A stretch of DNA of 47,607 nucleotides, taken from positions 1 through 47,607 of the forward strand of contig JYNY01000114.1 in assembly GCA_000954095.1 (NCBI GenBank). The letters run 5' to 3'. Below the pieces are notes generated by a model. That model saw nothing but the letters and a program-made list of their open reading frames with translations, did not search any database and was not told where the DNA came from. This document shows positions 34,688 to 43,531 of this stretch, in pieces; the stretch's first letter is position 1, and the number at the start of each line of letters is the position of its first letter. Made by a program: the position numbers and the translations under genes. Source of the stretch: Candidatus Omnitrophus magneticus (GTDB lineage: Bacteria > Omnitrophota > Gorgyraeia > Tantalellales > Tantalellaceae).

Positions 34688-35424
34688 AAATAATAGAAGT
34701 TAAAAATTTAATTGTCAAATACCGCGGAGTTCCCGCGCTTTCAGGGATAAGTTTTGATGTGGATTCTAGTGATTATATCGGAGTTGTAGGGCCTAACGGT
34801 TCAGGGAAAACAACACTTATAAAAGCTCTTTTAGGGTTAGCGCCTTATGAAGGTGAAATTTGTTTTTTGGGTAAAGAGTTTTCTTCATTTACAAAAGAGA
34901 AGCACGCGGGATATCTTCCGCAGAAGATGTCTTTTTTTGATCAGCGTTTTCCGGCAACAGCTATTGAGGTTGTTGTCTCAGGTATGTGCTGTTGTAAAAA
35001 ATTTCCAAAACGTTTATCTTCAAAGGATTATTCCGCCGCGAGAGAAGCTATGGAAATTCTTGGAATAGAAGATCTTAAAGGCCGGCCTATAGGAAGATTA
35101 TCCGGCGGGCAACAGCAGAGGGTTCTTTTGGCGCGCGCGTTAGTGCATCATCCTGAAATACTTATTCTTGATGAGCCGACAGTCGCTTTGGACCCAAAGT
35201 CGCGCGACGCGTTTTATTTAACAGTAGAAAAATTGAATAAAGAAAAAAGAGTTACTATTTTTTTAGTTTCGCATGATGTGGAATCTGTAGGAAAATACGC
35301 GTCTAAACTATTGTATTTGGATAGAGAGATAATATTTTACGGGACATTTGATGATTTCTGTAAATCAGAGAAGATGTCTAATTATTTCGGCGCGGGCCAG
35401 CATATTATTTGTCATAGGCATTAA
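34684..35424 (+). CDS. znuC: Zinc ABC transporter ATP-binding protein ZnuC
   Basis: The ATPase of the ZnuABC importer, 246 residues with start at ATG 34684, which overlaps the znuA stop as ATGA; a GTG at 34678 is an alternative. Walker A GPNGSGKTTLIKALLG, signature LSGGQQQRVLLARAL, Walker B ILILDEPTVALDP and H-loop VSHDVESVGKYAS are complete. The Q-loop region YLPQKMSFFDQRFP is typical of metal-uptake ATPases. Confidence 0.94.
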   Translation: MKIIEVKNLIVKYRGVPALSGISFDVDSSDYIGVVGPNGSGKTTLIKALLGLAPYEGEICFLGKEFSSFTKEKHAGYLPQKMSFFDQRFPATAIEVVVSGMCCCKKFPKRLSSKDYSAAREAMEILGIEDLKGRPIGRLSGGQQQRVLLARALVHHPEILILDEPTVALDPKSRDAFYLTVEKLNKEKRVTIFLVSHDVESVGKYASKLLYLDREIIFYGTFDDFCKSEKMSNYFGAGQHIICHRH

Positions 35425-35538
35425 CTTGGAATTTTTAGTATTTTTTATTTATGTTTTAATTCGGTTTTTGGGGCTAAGTGGCAATTCTTCGCGCTGGGGA
35501 TAAATCTATAATTCTAAATAAAAACAGGATTACTAATT

Positions 35539-36363
35539 ATGTTCAATATGTTCCAACAAATCCAAGAATCACTTCAATACGCGTTTATTCAGCGTGCTAT
35601 TATTGCCGGATGTTTTATGGCTGTGGGTTGTTCATTTTTGGGTGTATTTCTTGTGTTAAGGCGGTTTTCTCTTATAGGCGACGGCCTCGCCCATGTAAGT
35701 TTCGCTGGAGTTGCGTTGGGGCTTTTTTTTAATTCTCAGCCGATGCTTATTTCAATTCCGCTTGTGAGTTTGGCATCGCTTGTTATTCTTAAACTTAATG
35801 AAAAAGCGGCAGTTTATGGGGACGCGGCAATAGGGCTTGTTTCTTCATTTAGCATTGCTTTGGGTGTTATTATCGCCAGTACATCCGGCGGATTTAATGT
35901 GGATTTATTCAGTTATCTTTTCGGAAATATTCTTTCTGTCAGTAAATTAGAGGTATGGCTGACAATAGTTATTTCATCATTGGTAGCGGTTGTCACAATA
36001 TTTTTTTATCATGATTTATTTTCTATCACGTTTGACGAAGAACACGCGCGTGTTTCCGGAGTTAACGTTAAATTGGTTAATAAAATTCTTATACTTTTAA
36101 CTTCATTTATCATTGTTTTAGGGATTAAAATCGCCGGGACAATGCTTGTTTCAAGTTTGATTATTTTACCGCCTATATCTGCTTTACAGGTAGCCCGCAG
36201 TTTTCGTTCGGTTATTATTTTATCCAGTATCTTCGCGGTTATTTCGGTAATAACGGGTATTTTTGTGTCATATATTTTCAATCTTCCTTCAGGCGCGACT
36301 ATTATTATGATTAATTTTATTATTTTTGTTAAATTATTTTTGTATGGCAGGATTAGAGCTTGA
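35539..36363 (+). CDS. znuB: Zinc ABC transporter permease ZnuB
   Basis: The membrane subunit of the importer, 274 residues with seven to eight hydrophobic segments. Family patterns are LVLRRFSLIGDGLAHVSFAG, SFSIALGVIIASTSGGFNVDLFSYLFGNIL (split across helices), FDEEHARVSGVN and GTMLVSSLIILPPISALQVA. A gap of 114 bp separates it from znuC, larger than usual, with no terminator seen. An AGGA lies about 12 nt before the start. Confidence 0.93.
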   Translation: MFNMFQQIQESLQYAFIQRAIIAGCFMAVGCSFLGVFLVLRRFSLIGDGLAHVSFAGVALGLFFNSQPMLISIPLVSLASLVILKLNEKAAVYGDAAIGLVSSFSIALGVIIASTSGGFNVDLFSYLFGNILSVSKLEVWLTIVISSLVAVVTIFFYHDLFSITFDEEHARVSGVNVKLVNKILILLTSFIIVLGIKIAGTMLVSSLIILPPISALQVARSFRSVIILSSIFAVISVITGIFVSYIFNLPSGATIIMINFIIFVKLFLYGRIRA

Positions 36364-36398
36364 GAAGCGCGTGTTTAGAATTTTAGAGGGTGTGATTT

Positions 36399-36521
36399 GG
36401 GCCGCGCGAAATAAAAAAAATTCATTTTTTTTATTTCGCGTAGGGTTTCGGGCATGTTCCGCGAAAATCTATTTTTTTGACGGCGAATATCGCCGTCAAA
36501 AAAATAGATTTCGCGCGGCCC
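36399..36521. terminator. Nested, competing hairpins between convergent znuB and ppk
   Basis: Three stems share this 123-bp region. They are an outer 14-bp perfect stem (GGGCCGCGCGAAAT, 36399-36412, with ATTTCGCGCGGCCC, 36508-36521); a 16-bp perfect hairpin (36405-36420 with 36425-36440) rich in A/T; and a 24-bp hairpin (36461-36485 with 36491-36514, one bulge) topped by GACGGCG-AATAT-CGCCGTC. The last two look like terminators facing each way, and the outer stem competes with both. Probably a bidirectional terminator. Confidence 0.7.
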
Positions 36522-36553
36522 GCAAGCTCCCTCGCGGCATCGAAAAAAACTAT

Positions 36554-38584
36554 TTATTTTGCGTAATACTTGATGAAATTTTCTTGGGCGTTAAACATTT
36601 TCTCATTTGGCAAACAATGGATATATTCACGGCTGGAGGTAAGTATGCGCGTTTTCGCGGTATCTTTCCAACATTCATCAAGTATGAATCTAAGATGTTC
36701 ATTTAAATCTTGTCTAGTTACTTCAAAAAGAAGTTCTATTCTGCTATCAAAATTACGTCTCATCCAATCAGCTGAAGAAAGAAATGTCCTTGGCGAACCA
36801 TTATGATTAAAAATAAATACGCGTGAGTGTTCTAGGAATCTACCAACGATGCTTTTTATTTCTATGTTTTCACTCATACCTTCTACCCCGGGGATTAGAC
36901 AGCATATCCCGCGTACAATTAATTTTATTTTCACTCCCGAGTTTGAAGCCTCGTAAAGTTTATTTATAATTTCGGGATCTTCCAGAGAATTCATTTTAGC
37001 GAATACAAAACCGTTATTACTTTTTTTTTGAAATTGAATTTCTTTATCTATCAAATCAAAAAAATATTTGCGCATATCATTTGGTGAAGCAACAATTTTT
37101 TTCCAGCGCGCCGGTTGTGAATATCCGGTGATGACGTTAAAGATATCTGATATATCCATAGCGAAATCATCAATCCTAGTAAAATAGCCTATATCAGTAT
37201 AAATCCGCGCGGTTTTTTCATTATAGTTACCGGTAGCCATATGAGCGTATCTGACAATTCTCCCTTCTTCCTGCCGCACGATGAGCGCGATTTTAGAATG
37301 TATCTTAATCCCGCTTATTCCATAAATAACATGACAGCCCGCTAGTTCAAGGCTTTTTGTCCACTCTATGTTTCTTTCTTCATCAAATCGTGCTTTTAAT
37401 TCAACAACGACAGTCACTTGTTTTTTATTTTTTGCCGCTTCGACTAGCGCTTTTATTATTGCCGAATCTTCATTTGTTCTGTAAAGCGTCATTTTAATAG
37501 CTAAGACATCGTTGTCTTTCGCGGCAGTTTGGATTAAATCAACAGTGGGCGAAAATGATTGATATGGAACGTGTAATAAAAAATCGCCTTCTTTTATTTT
37601 GTCAAAGATATTTTGATATTCTGTCTTGGCGGGCGTATAACTGCTAAACATTAATTCAGGCCGAATTGCTTTAAAAGTTAATTCTGATAAAGAAGATAAA
37701 TCCAAACTGTCATCAATAAAAATAATATCATCTTTAGGAAAATCCAAGTTTGTATATAAAAATTCTAAAAGCCGTGAGTGCTTGCTTTTCTCTACCTGTA
37801 AACTTATAACTTTTGCCTTTGGCCGTTTTCCAATTTCAATCTCCATAGCCTTGAGTAGGTCGGGCGCGTATTCTTCCTCGATGGAAATTTCACTATCACG
37901 CAAGAGTCTAAATAAAAAACTGTCTATTATTTGGTATCCGCGAAAAAAAGATTTAAGGTGAAACCTTAGAATTTCTTCAATAAAAATAAAACAAGATTCT
38001 TGTTTATCCGAAGGCAGTTTAAAAAGACGCGGAACTGATTTAGGAATCAGGCAAAGTGCTGAATAGAATTCATTATTTCTACTTAACTGCAAAGCGAAGG
38101 CGATAGTTTTTGAATGTAAGGCGGGGAAAGGATGGCCTGAGTCAACCGCCATTGGAGTAACAATTGGAAATAATGTTTCTTCAAAATATTTTTTTATAGC
38201 CTTTGTTTGTTCGCTGTTAAGCTGTTCAGGCTTTAGAATAAAGATGTTATTTTTTTTTAAGGCATTATTAATATTTTCTTTATAGCCGTTGTATAACTCT
38301 TGGATTTGGATATTTATTCGATATTGTATCTCTGAAAAAAGTTCTGTTGGGTAGTATCCAAAAGCGTCTTTATGGTTATATCCGGCAGCAATCAGGCGTT
38401 TTAGGCCGGATACCCGTACCATAAAAAATTCATCTAAGTTGTTCGCGACAATGCTTAAAAATTTTACCCGTTCAAATAGGGGGTTACTAGTGTCGAAGGC
38501 TTCTTTAAGCACTCTTTCATTAAAAGAGAGCCAGCTTAAGTCGCGATGAATAAGAGTTTCTTTAGGATCTTTTGGGTTATTCAT
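36554..38584 (-). CDS. ppk: Polyphosphate kinase PPK1
   Basis: PPK1 makes inorganic polyphosphate from ATP reversibly. At 676 residues it has normal length. Conserved parts: HRDLSWLSFNERVLKEAFD, FLSIVANNLDEFFMVRV, FPIVTPMAVDSGHPFPAL, KIHSKIALIVRQ with the autophosphorylated His (H429), YAHMATGNYNEKTARIY with the second His (H448, the expected 19 residues on), and VGRFLEHSRVFIF. It is the third gene of a minus-strand unit ppx-ppx-ppk, 6 bp after its neighbour. Confidence 0.97.
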   Translation of the reverse strand: MNNPKDPKETLIHRDLSWLSFNERVLKEAFDTSNPLFERVKFLSIVANNLDEFFMVRVSGLKRLIAAGYNHKDAFGYYPTELFSEIQYRINIQIQELYNGYKENINNALKKNNIFILKPEQLNSEQTKAIKKYFEETLFPIVTPMAVDSGHPFPALHSKTIAFALQLSRNNEFYSALCLIPKSVPRLFKLPSDKQESCFIFIEEILRFHLKSFFRGYQIIDSFLFRLLRDSEISIEEEYAPDLLKAMEIEIGKRPKAKVISLQVEKSKHSRLLEFLYTNLDFPKDDIIFIDDSLDLSSLSELTFKAIRPELMFSSYTPAKTEYQNIFDKIKEGDFLLHVPYQSFSPTVDLIQTAAKDNDVLAIKMTLYRTNEDSAIIKALVEAAKNKKQVTVVVELKARFDEERNIEWTKSLELAGCHVIYGISGIKIHSKIALIVRQEEGRIVRYAHMATGNYNEKTARIYTDIGYFTRIDDFAMDISDIFNVITGYSQPARWKKIVASPNDMRKYFFDLIDKEIQFQKKSNNGFVFAKMNSLEDPEIINKLYEASNSGVKIKLIVRGICCLIPGVEGMSENIEIKSIVGRFLEHSRVFIFNHNGSPRTFLSSADWMRRNFDSRIELLFEVTRQDLNEHLRFILDECWKDTAKTRILTSSREYIHCLPNEKMFNAQENFIKYYAK

Positions 38585-38590
38585 TATTTG

Positions 38591-40141
38591 CTATGCCTCA
38601 TATTGTATTTTTAGATTAAGTTTGTTGCCGGAAATATCTTCGAGTAGAATTTTTTTCTCCTCGAAATCTGTTTTTTCCAGAAGAAAATTTCCCGGGACAG
38701 TTACAGTTAATGTTATGTTTTGGTTACGGTTAAATTTTATTTCTAATTTTTTTACTTTTTGTTTGTGTGAGGAGTCAAGCGCGTTTGCCAGCCTTAAAAT
38801 CGAGCTTAATTTTTGAATTAGCATTTGTTTGTCCTTAGGCAGTGAATTATAAATAAAATGACTTTCCGCGGGAGTATTTTTACGGTGGTAGCGCGCGCAA
38901 CAGGCGATAATTTTTATTTCTTCATTATTTAAGCGGAAGAGATTAAGATTTAAAATAATATATTCACTGTGTTTGTGGTGCGAGCGGGTATACACAAACA
39001 TTCCTATGTCATGGAGATATGAAGCCAACAATAGATAGAGTAAATCTTCATTTTTGAGTCCCAGTACTTCTTTGAAATTATTAAAAAATATTTCAGATAA
39101 AAATGCTACTTGTCGAGCGTGCTTTATGTCCGCGTTAAATTTTTTACAGATAGAATTTGCTATTGAAATTAATTGATTTGTTTTATTGTATTTTTGAGAA
39201 ATTTTAACGTTCAAAAGCATATCGGCAAGCACCGCTTCAGCCAGAGGGACTTCTAAAATATAAATATTTTTTCCTTCTGTAGATTTAGTGAACGCGTTCA
39301 GAATTATAGCGTAAGGCGGAAACATATCAACATTTTCAATCGGTATTTTATATTCTCGCGCCAAGTCTTCAATATTTGTGTTCATTATTTTTTCGATAAG
39401 ATTCTGTGTTTCAGCCGCGCTTAACTTAAAAAAAGAATCGGACGTATTTTTAGAAAGTATTTTTTGTAAATAAGAAGAGTACGTTTCATCAATTAACACG
39501 ACGTCATCAATGTTTATCGCGGGTATTTCTCTTTTTAAATATGAGAATTCATTATCCACGTTTTCTTCTACCGCGTCGAAAGTATCGCGCATACTACCGC
39601 CGAGTTTTCCCATCAATTGTTTAATACGTAATGTCCCGAGAGGCATTCCTATATTCAGAAGGGAAAGGCCTTGAGACATTACAGATACATCTAGGCTTCC
39701 TGAGCCGAGTTCCGCTATAATAAGATTTTTGGTGTGAATAGGATATTTATCTTTAAGTTTTTGAGAAAGGTAGGCATCAATATAGTAGCTTACATCTCCA
39801 ACAGTAAGAACTTCAATATTAAAACCAGTTCTTCTATAAACCGTATCTATAAAAATATCTTTATTGGTAGCTTCTCTGACCGCGGTAGTGGCAATAATCT
39901 TTATATCGGTAATCGCGTATTCTTTGAGCTTATTACTGTATTTTTCCAAAATAGCGATAGTTTTATTCATCGTTTCTTGGGTAATGCGTTCTTTGAAAAA
40001 TGTATCATTGCCTAATGGGGCAACATTTTTTAGTGATTCAATTTTTTTAATGTCATCACCGTCTTTTTCCGCGATAAAAAGTTTAATCGAATGCGTGCCG
40101 ATATCTATTACGCCTGCTCTAGTTATTTCTTGTTCTTTCAT
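38591..40141 (-). CDS. Ppx/GppA-like protein with HD domain, catalytic Glu apparently lost
   Basis: Start set at ATG 40141 (516 residues), which overlaps the preceding stop as ATGA; the longer open frame to 40240 lies inside that gene. An actin-like Ppx/GppA domain (AGVIDIGTHSIKLFIAEKDG, TTAVREATN) is followed by an HD-type domain with LLASYLHDIGMFVYTRSHHKHSEY. The catalytic segment, normally GxEEAR, reads LTVGDVSYYIDAYL, without the acid, and the second phosphate loop is ELGSGSLDV rather than DLGGGS. It may be a regulatory or inactive partner of the upstream paralogue. Position between ppx and ppk ties it to polyphosphate. Confidence 0.85.
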   Translation of the reverse strand: MKEQEITRAGVIDIGTHSIKLFIAEKDGDDIKKIESLKNVAPLGNDTFFKERITQETMNKTIAILEKYSNKLKEYAITDIKIIATTAVREATNKDIFIDTVYRRTGFNIEVLTVGDVSYYIDAYLSQKLKDKYPIHTKNLIIAELGSGSLDVSVMSQGLSLLNIGMPLGTLRIKQLMGKLGGSMRDTFDAVEENVDNEFSYLKREIPAINIDDVVLIDETYSSYLQKILSKNTSDSFFKLSAAETQNLIEKIMNTNIEDLAREYKIPIENVDMFPPYAIILNAFTKSTEGKNIYILEVPLAEAVLADMLLNVKISQKYNKTNQLISIANSICKKFNADIKHARQVAFLSEIFFNNFKEVLGLKNEDLLYLLLASYLHDIGMFVYTRSHHKHSEYIILNLNLFRLNNEEIKIIACCARYHRKNTPAESHFIYNSLPKDKQMLIQKLSSILRLANALDSSHKQKVKKLEIKFNRNQNITLTVTVPGNFLLEKTDFEEKKILLEDISGNKLNLKIQYEA

Positions 40142-41700
40142 GATTTTGCATCCGCGCCTTTCATTGAAAGTATTTTTTTTATTATTATTTTGAGACCCAT
40201 GTTTTTCTCGAAAAGTTCTCCCTTTTTTTTGACTGCCCATTCTTCCGTGTATGTGCCGCTATTCGCTTTGAGCGTAAGTAGAAGATTAGGTTTTTCCACG
40301 GAAACAAAGATCTCTTTAACATTTTGAATATGTTCCCTGTCAAGCGCGTCAGCTATTCTTAGAATCGCTGATAGCCGTGTTACTTGTTTTTGTTCAGGAA
40401 GAGTTAACCGGGCGAAAGATTCATGTTTAATAGAGGGCCCTATTTTTCTATGATATCGTGCGATATTCGCCGCCAATATTATTTCATGGCCGTTTAGCCC
40501 GGGGATTTCAGACTGAGAGATTAAATATAGCGAATGTTTATGGTGTCCCTTGTAACTTATGAATGTTCCGATGTCATGTAGCATGCTTGCCGCGAGCAGT
40601 ATATTTCTATCGTTCGGATGATGCTCAATTATATTTTTAATTTGGTCGAATATTGATAAACCTAATTTAGCGACATGCATGCCGTGCGGTTCATCAAATT
40701 GATAGTGCCTTCCTATTTCCAGCGCGATTGATGAAATCTGTTTTTCTTTTTCAAGAAGATGTTCCTGAGGAGACGTGATATTATTCACTATATCAAAAAG
40801 AATGCCTTCACGTGTTCCCGTATACGGCACAATTATTTTTGATGCTTCTGCAAGATTTGCGAATTTTTCATACACTAAAGCCGCGGGCAGGATAACATCC
40901 GCTCTATCTTTTCGTAAGTTCAGTTTTTTTATCCGTTCTTCATATGTTAGTTTTGATAATGATAAACCAATGGAATGCAAGGCTCCCTTATGTAAAATGC
41001 TTATTCCTGATTTGTTAGTAGGAGTTTTTGCTATCTTAGCGAGTTCTTCAATGTTACCGCCTGTAGCGATAAACCCAATATTTTCCATTTTTTTTATTTT
41101 TGGCAATTGAATGGTTGATATGTATTCTGATATAAGTTTTTTAAACTCAAGCGGTTCTTTTCCGTTATCAGTAAGCTCTTCGTAAAGCCGCACAGTGCCT
41201 ATTGTATGAGTTTGATTCCATATGATACCCGAGTTATCCGCGAGGCAAACCTCAACACTGCCGCCGCCGAGGTTGACTATTAACCATTTTCGCGTGCCAA
41301 GCGGTATCTTCTGTTTTACCGCCAAATAGACGAGACGTACTTCTTCAGAACCTGTTATGATTTCTATATCTATACCGGTTTCGCGTTTGACGCGGTTAAC
41401 AAAAGATTTTCCATTAGCGCTTTCTCTAACCGCGCTTGTTGCCACAGCTTTATAGTTAGTGACATTAAGCCGTTTCATTGAATTTTTGAAATTGAGAAGC
41501 CCTGCTATTGCTGAAGTTTGCGCGGTATTATCCAATTGTCCGGACGAAAAAGCATTATGGCCTAACCGCACTGTAACACGTTGCGACTCAAGTATGTGAT
41601 ATATATTTTTTGATATAAACTCACACGCGATGAATCGAATAGCATTTGTTCCGATATCTATTGACGCGACTTTTATAGGAAAATCTTTATGGTTTTTCAT
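40138..41700 (-). CDS. ppx: Exopolyphosphatase / pppGpp phosphohydrolase (Ppx/GppA) with HD domain
   Basis: A 520-residue enzyme of the ASKHA fold that trims polyphosphate from the ends or hydrolyses pppGpp; the two activities cannot be told apart by eye. Motifs: VASIDIGTNAIRFIACEF, ATSAVRESANGKSFV, the catalytic-Glu segment ITGSEEVRLVYLAV, NLGGGSVEVCL, and an HD domain SMLHDIGTFISYKGHHKHSLYL in the second half. First gene of the ppx-ppx-ppk unit. No promoter is obvious upstream, but the 25-bp repeat lies 52 bp away. Confidence 0.92.
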   Translation of the reverse strand: MKNHKDFPIKVASIDIGTNAIRFIACEFISKNIYHILESQRVTVRLGHNAFSSGQLDNTAQTSAIAGLLNFKNSMKRLNVTNYKAVATSAVRESANGKSFVNRVKRETGIDIEIITGSEEVRLVYLAVKQKIPLGTRKWLIVNLGGGSVEVCLADNSGIIWNQTHTIGTVRLYEELTDNGKEPLEFKKLISEYISTIQLPKIKKMENIGFIATGGNIEELAKIAKTPTNKSGISILHKGALHSIGLSLSKLTYEERIKKLNLRKDRADVILPAALVYEKFANLAEASKIIVPYTGTREGILFDIVNNITSPQEHLLEKEKQISSIALEIGRHYQFDEPHGMHVAKLGLSIFDQIKNIIEHHPNDRNILLAASMLHDIGTFISYKGHHKHSLYLISQSEIPGLNGHEIILAANIARYHRKIGPSIKHESFARLTLPEQKQVTRLSAILRIADALDREHIQNVKEIFVSVEKPNLLLTLKANSGTYTEEWAVKKKGELFEKNMGLKIIIKKILSMKGADAKS

Positions 41701-41751
41701 GTGTATAAATCTTGGAAATATAGCGGTTCATTTTTAAAATGTATTTTTGTA

Positions 41752-41776
41752 ATTACTAACCGCTTAGTGATTACAA
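41752..41776 (-). repeat. 25-bp repeat, copy B
   Basis: The minus strand matches copy A at 6014-6038 with one difference (TTGTAATCACTAAGCGGTTA then GTAAT). It lies in the 82-bp gap between the last AAA-nuclease gene and the ppx gene. Confidence 0.6.
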
Positions 41777-41782
41777 AATATA

Positions 41783-43339
41783 TTACATTTCCACAAGAGT
41801 AATTTTTTTATTTTGATGAGAAACATTTTTCCATTTAAGACGTGTTCTCCATTTGACAATTGAAGAATGTTTTACTTCGAATAGAATAAGCCAGCCTTTT
41901 GTCATGCCGAGTGTGTCTAGGTAGCGTGAAATCTGGTCGAGGCCTTTTTCTTTCGCGGAAGGAAGTCTCTTTAACTTTAATTCTAAAACAAATTTATCGC
42001 CGTTAAATTCTATAAGAAGGTCGGTTCGTCCTGTGCCGACCGCCATTTCGCGATTTATCCTGCCGCCGCCGTTTATTACTCTTTGCAGAAACGCCATTAA
42101 AAGTAAATGCGGTCCTGCTTCTTTATAATCAAATTTTTCAAGCCACATTTCAGAATTTTCACGATAAAACGCTTGAAACGCTTTTAATAATTTATCCATA
42201 TCGAGTTTACCGTTGGGTTTTATGTACCAAACACTTTTCCCTTCATCTCCAATAGCATCTTGGAACGGATCTGTAAGAACCCTTGGTATAATTTCTCTAT
42301 AAATTTCATTTGCAATTTTGACAGGTTTTGTTTCAGAAATAATTCCAAGGTCACGACAATATAAAATGTTGTCATTATAAGTATTAAAATCCATAAGGTC
42401 TCCATTGATAACCGCTGTTACTATTTTATTGACCTTAGGTTCTTTAAGTTTATCTATTAAACTGTCTAAATGCGTATCGCGTCTTTTTATAATGTTTTCC
42501 TTAGCTTCTTCCACAATAGCGAGTGTTATTTTTTTTGTGTAATTTTCATTTAGAATTTCAAATACGATTTCATTCGCTATAGCGTTTACCAGCCATGGCT
42601 GGCCTCCGGTTAATTCATAGATTCTATTTACTATTTCTTTTGAAAATATCTGACCTGTATCTTTTGTATGCTGACTATATAATTCAGTTATTTCTTCTTT
42701 TGTCCATGTCTCTAAAAGAATTGATTTCGCTTTTATATTAAAGGGCGAGCCTGAACCTAGCGACGCTTCGTCTGGACGAACTTTTAATTTGTATTCTCGA
42801 ACATCTCTTAATCCCACTAAAGCTATAGTTGATGGGAATTGTTTAGGCCTCCCTTGAAAACCATTCCGTAACTGCCTAAGCACTGAAACTAAAACATCAT
42901 CATATAATGAATCTATTTCATCTAATAACAAAACTACATGTTTTTTAAGAGAAAGAGTCCATTTGTTTAAATAATCTTGCAATGAAACACCTTGTCCTAA
43001 TTTAGGGATTTTAGGCCAAAATTGTTTATCAATAAATAAATTACATGCTTGATAAAGCGAACTTATTATTTTAAAATTCGCGGTTTCTTCAGTTATAGAC
43101 CGATACCCCGCGGACTCTACGGAAAACACTACTGAAATATAATTTCCTTCTTTATTTAATCTATGCGCTAATTCATGTAAAAGTGTCGTTTTTCCTGTCT
43201 GCCTTGGCGCGTGGATTGTGAAGTATTGTCTCTTTGCTATCATATCAAAAATGATATTTTGATTTCTCAATGGGTCTATCATGTAATGAATTTTCGGGTC
43301 ACAAAACCCAGTTGTATTAAAATATCGTTTACTTTTCAT
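41783..43339 (-). CDS. AAA ATPase / PD-(D/E)XK nuclease fusion, copy 1
   Basis: Copy 1 (518 residues) of a four-gene tandem family. Start YFNTTGFCDPKIHYMIDPLR, Walker A APRQTGKT (44-51), a variable stretch at about 90-130, Walker B VVLLLDEIDSL, sensor region IALVGLRDVREY, then the winged-helix-type ELTGGQPWLVNA. The C-terminal domain has GRTDLLIEF (D440), LELK (E453, K455) and QISRY, which fits the RecB-type PD-(D/E)XK nuclease core with QxxxY. The role is unknown; fusions of this layout include STAND-like and mobile-element ATPases. GGAGGAAATTTTAAAATG starts the gene. A larger gap (192 bp) separates it from copy 2. Confidence 0.8.
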   Translation of the reverse strand: MKSKRYFNTTGFCDPKIHYMIDPLRNQNIIFDMIAKRQYFTIHAPRQTGKTTLLHELAHRLNKEGNYISVVFSVESAGYRSITEETANFKIISSLYQACNLFIDKQFWPKIPKLGQGVSLQDYLNKWTLSLKKHVVLLLDEIDSLYDDVLVSVLRQLRNGFQGRPKQFPSTIALVGLRDVREYKLKVRPDEASLGSGSPFNIKAKSILLETWTKEEITELYSQHTKDTGQIFSKEIVNRIYELTGGQPWLVNAIANEIVFEILNENYTKKITLAIVEEAKENIIKRRDTHLDSLIDKLKEPKVNKIVTAVINGDLMDFNTYNDNILYCRDLGIISETKPVKIANEIYREIIPRVLTDPFQDAIGDEGKSVWYIKPNGKLDMDKLLKAFQAFYRENSEMWLEKFDYKEAGPHLLLMAFLQRVINGGGRINREMAVGTGRTDLLIEFNGDKFVLELKLKRLPSAKEKGLDQISRYLDTLGMTKGWLILFEVKHSSIVKWRTRLKWKNVSHQNKKITLVEM

Positions 43340-43531
43340 TTTAAAATTTCCTCCAAATAATTTTATAGATAAATATTGCTAGATTATAACAGATTGCGCA
43401 GGGAAATAAAATAATAGAAAATATAGCGGTTCCACTCATTGTTAGCCCTCTAGCTCGTGGCAGTACGAGGTTATAACTTCTTACTAGGCGCTGTCGCAAA
43501 ATGAAAAAAATATTTTTTATTTTTTTTAAGG

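Noticed and set aside
36326..36706. Plus-strand open frame across the nested hairpins
   Set aside because: It runs through the znuB end, the palindromes and the reverse of ppk with no homology; a chance open frame.
40142..40240. N-terminal extension of the second ppx-like gene
   Set aside because: It would be out of frame inside the upstream ppx gene. The ATGA overlap at 40141 gives the conserved start.
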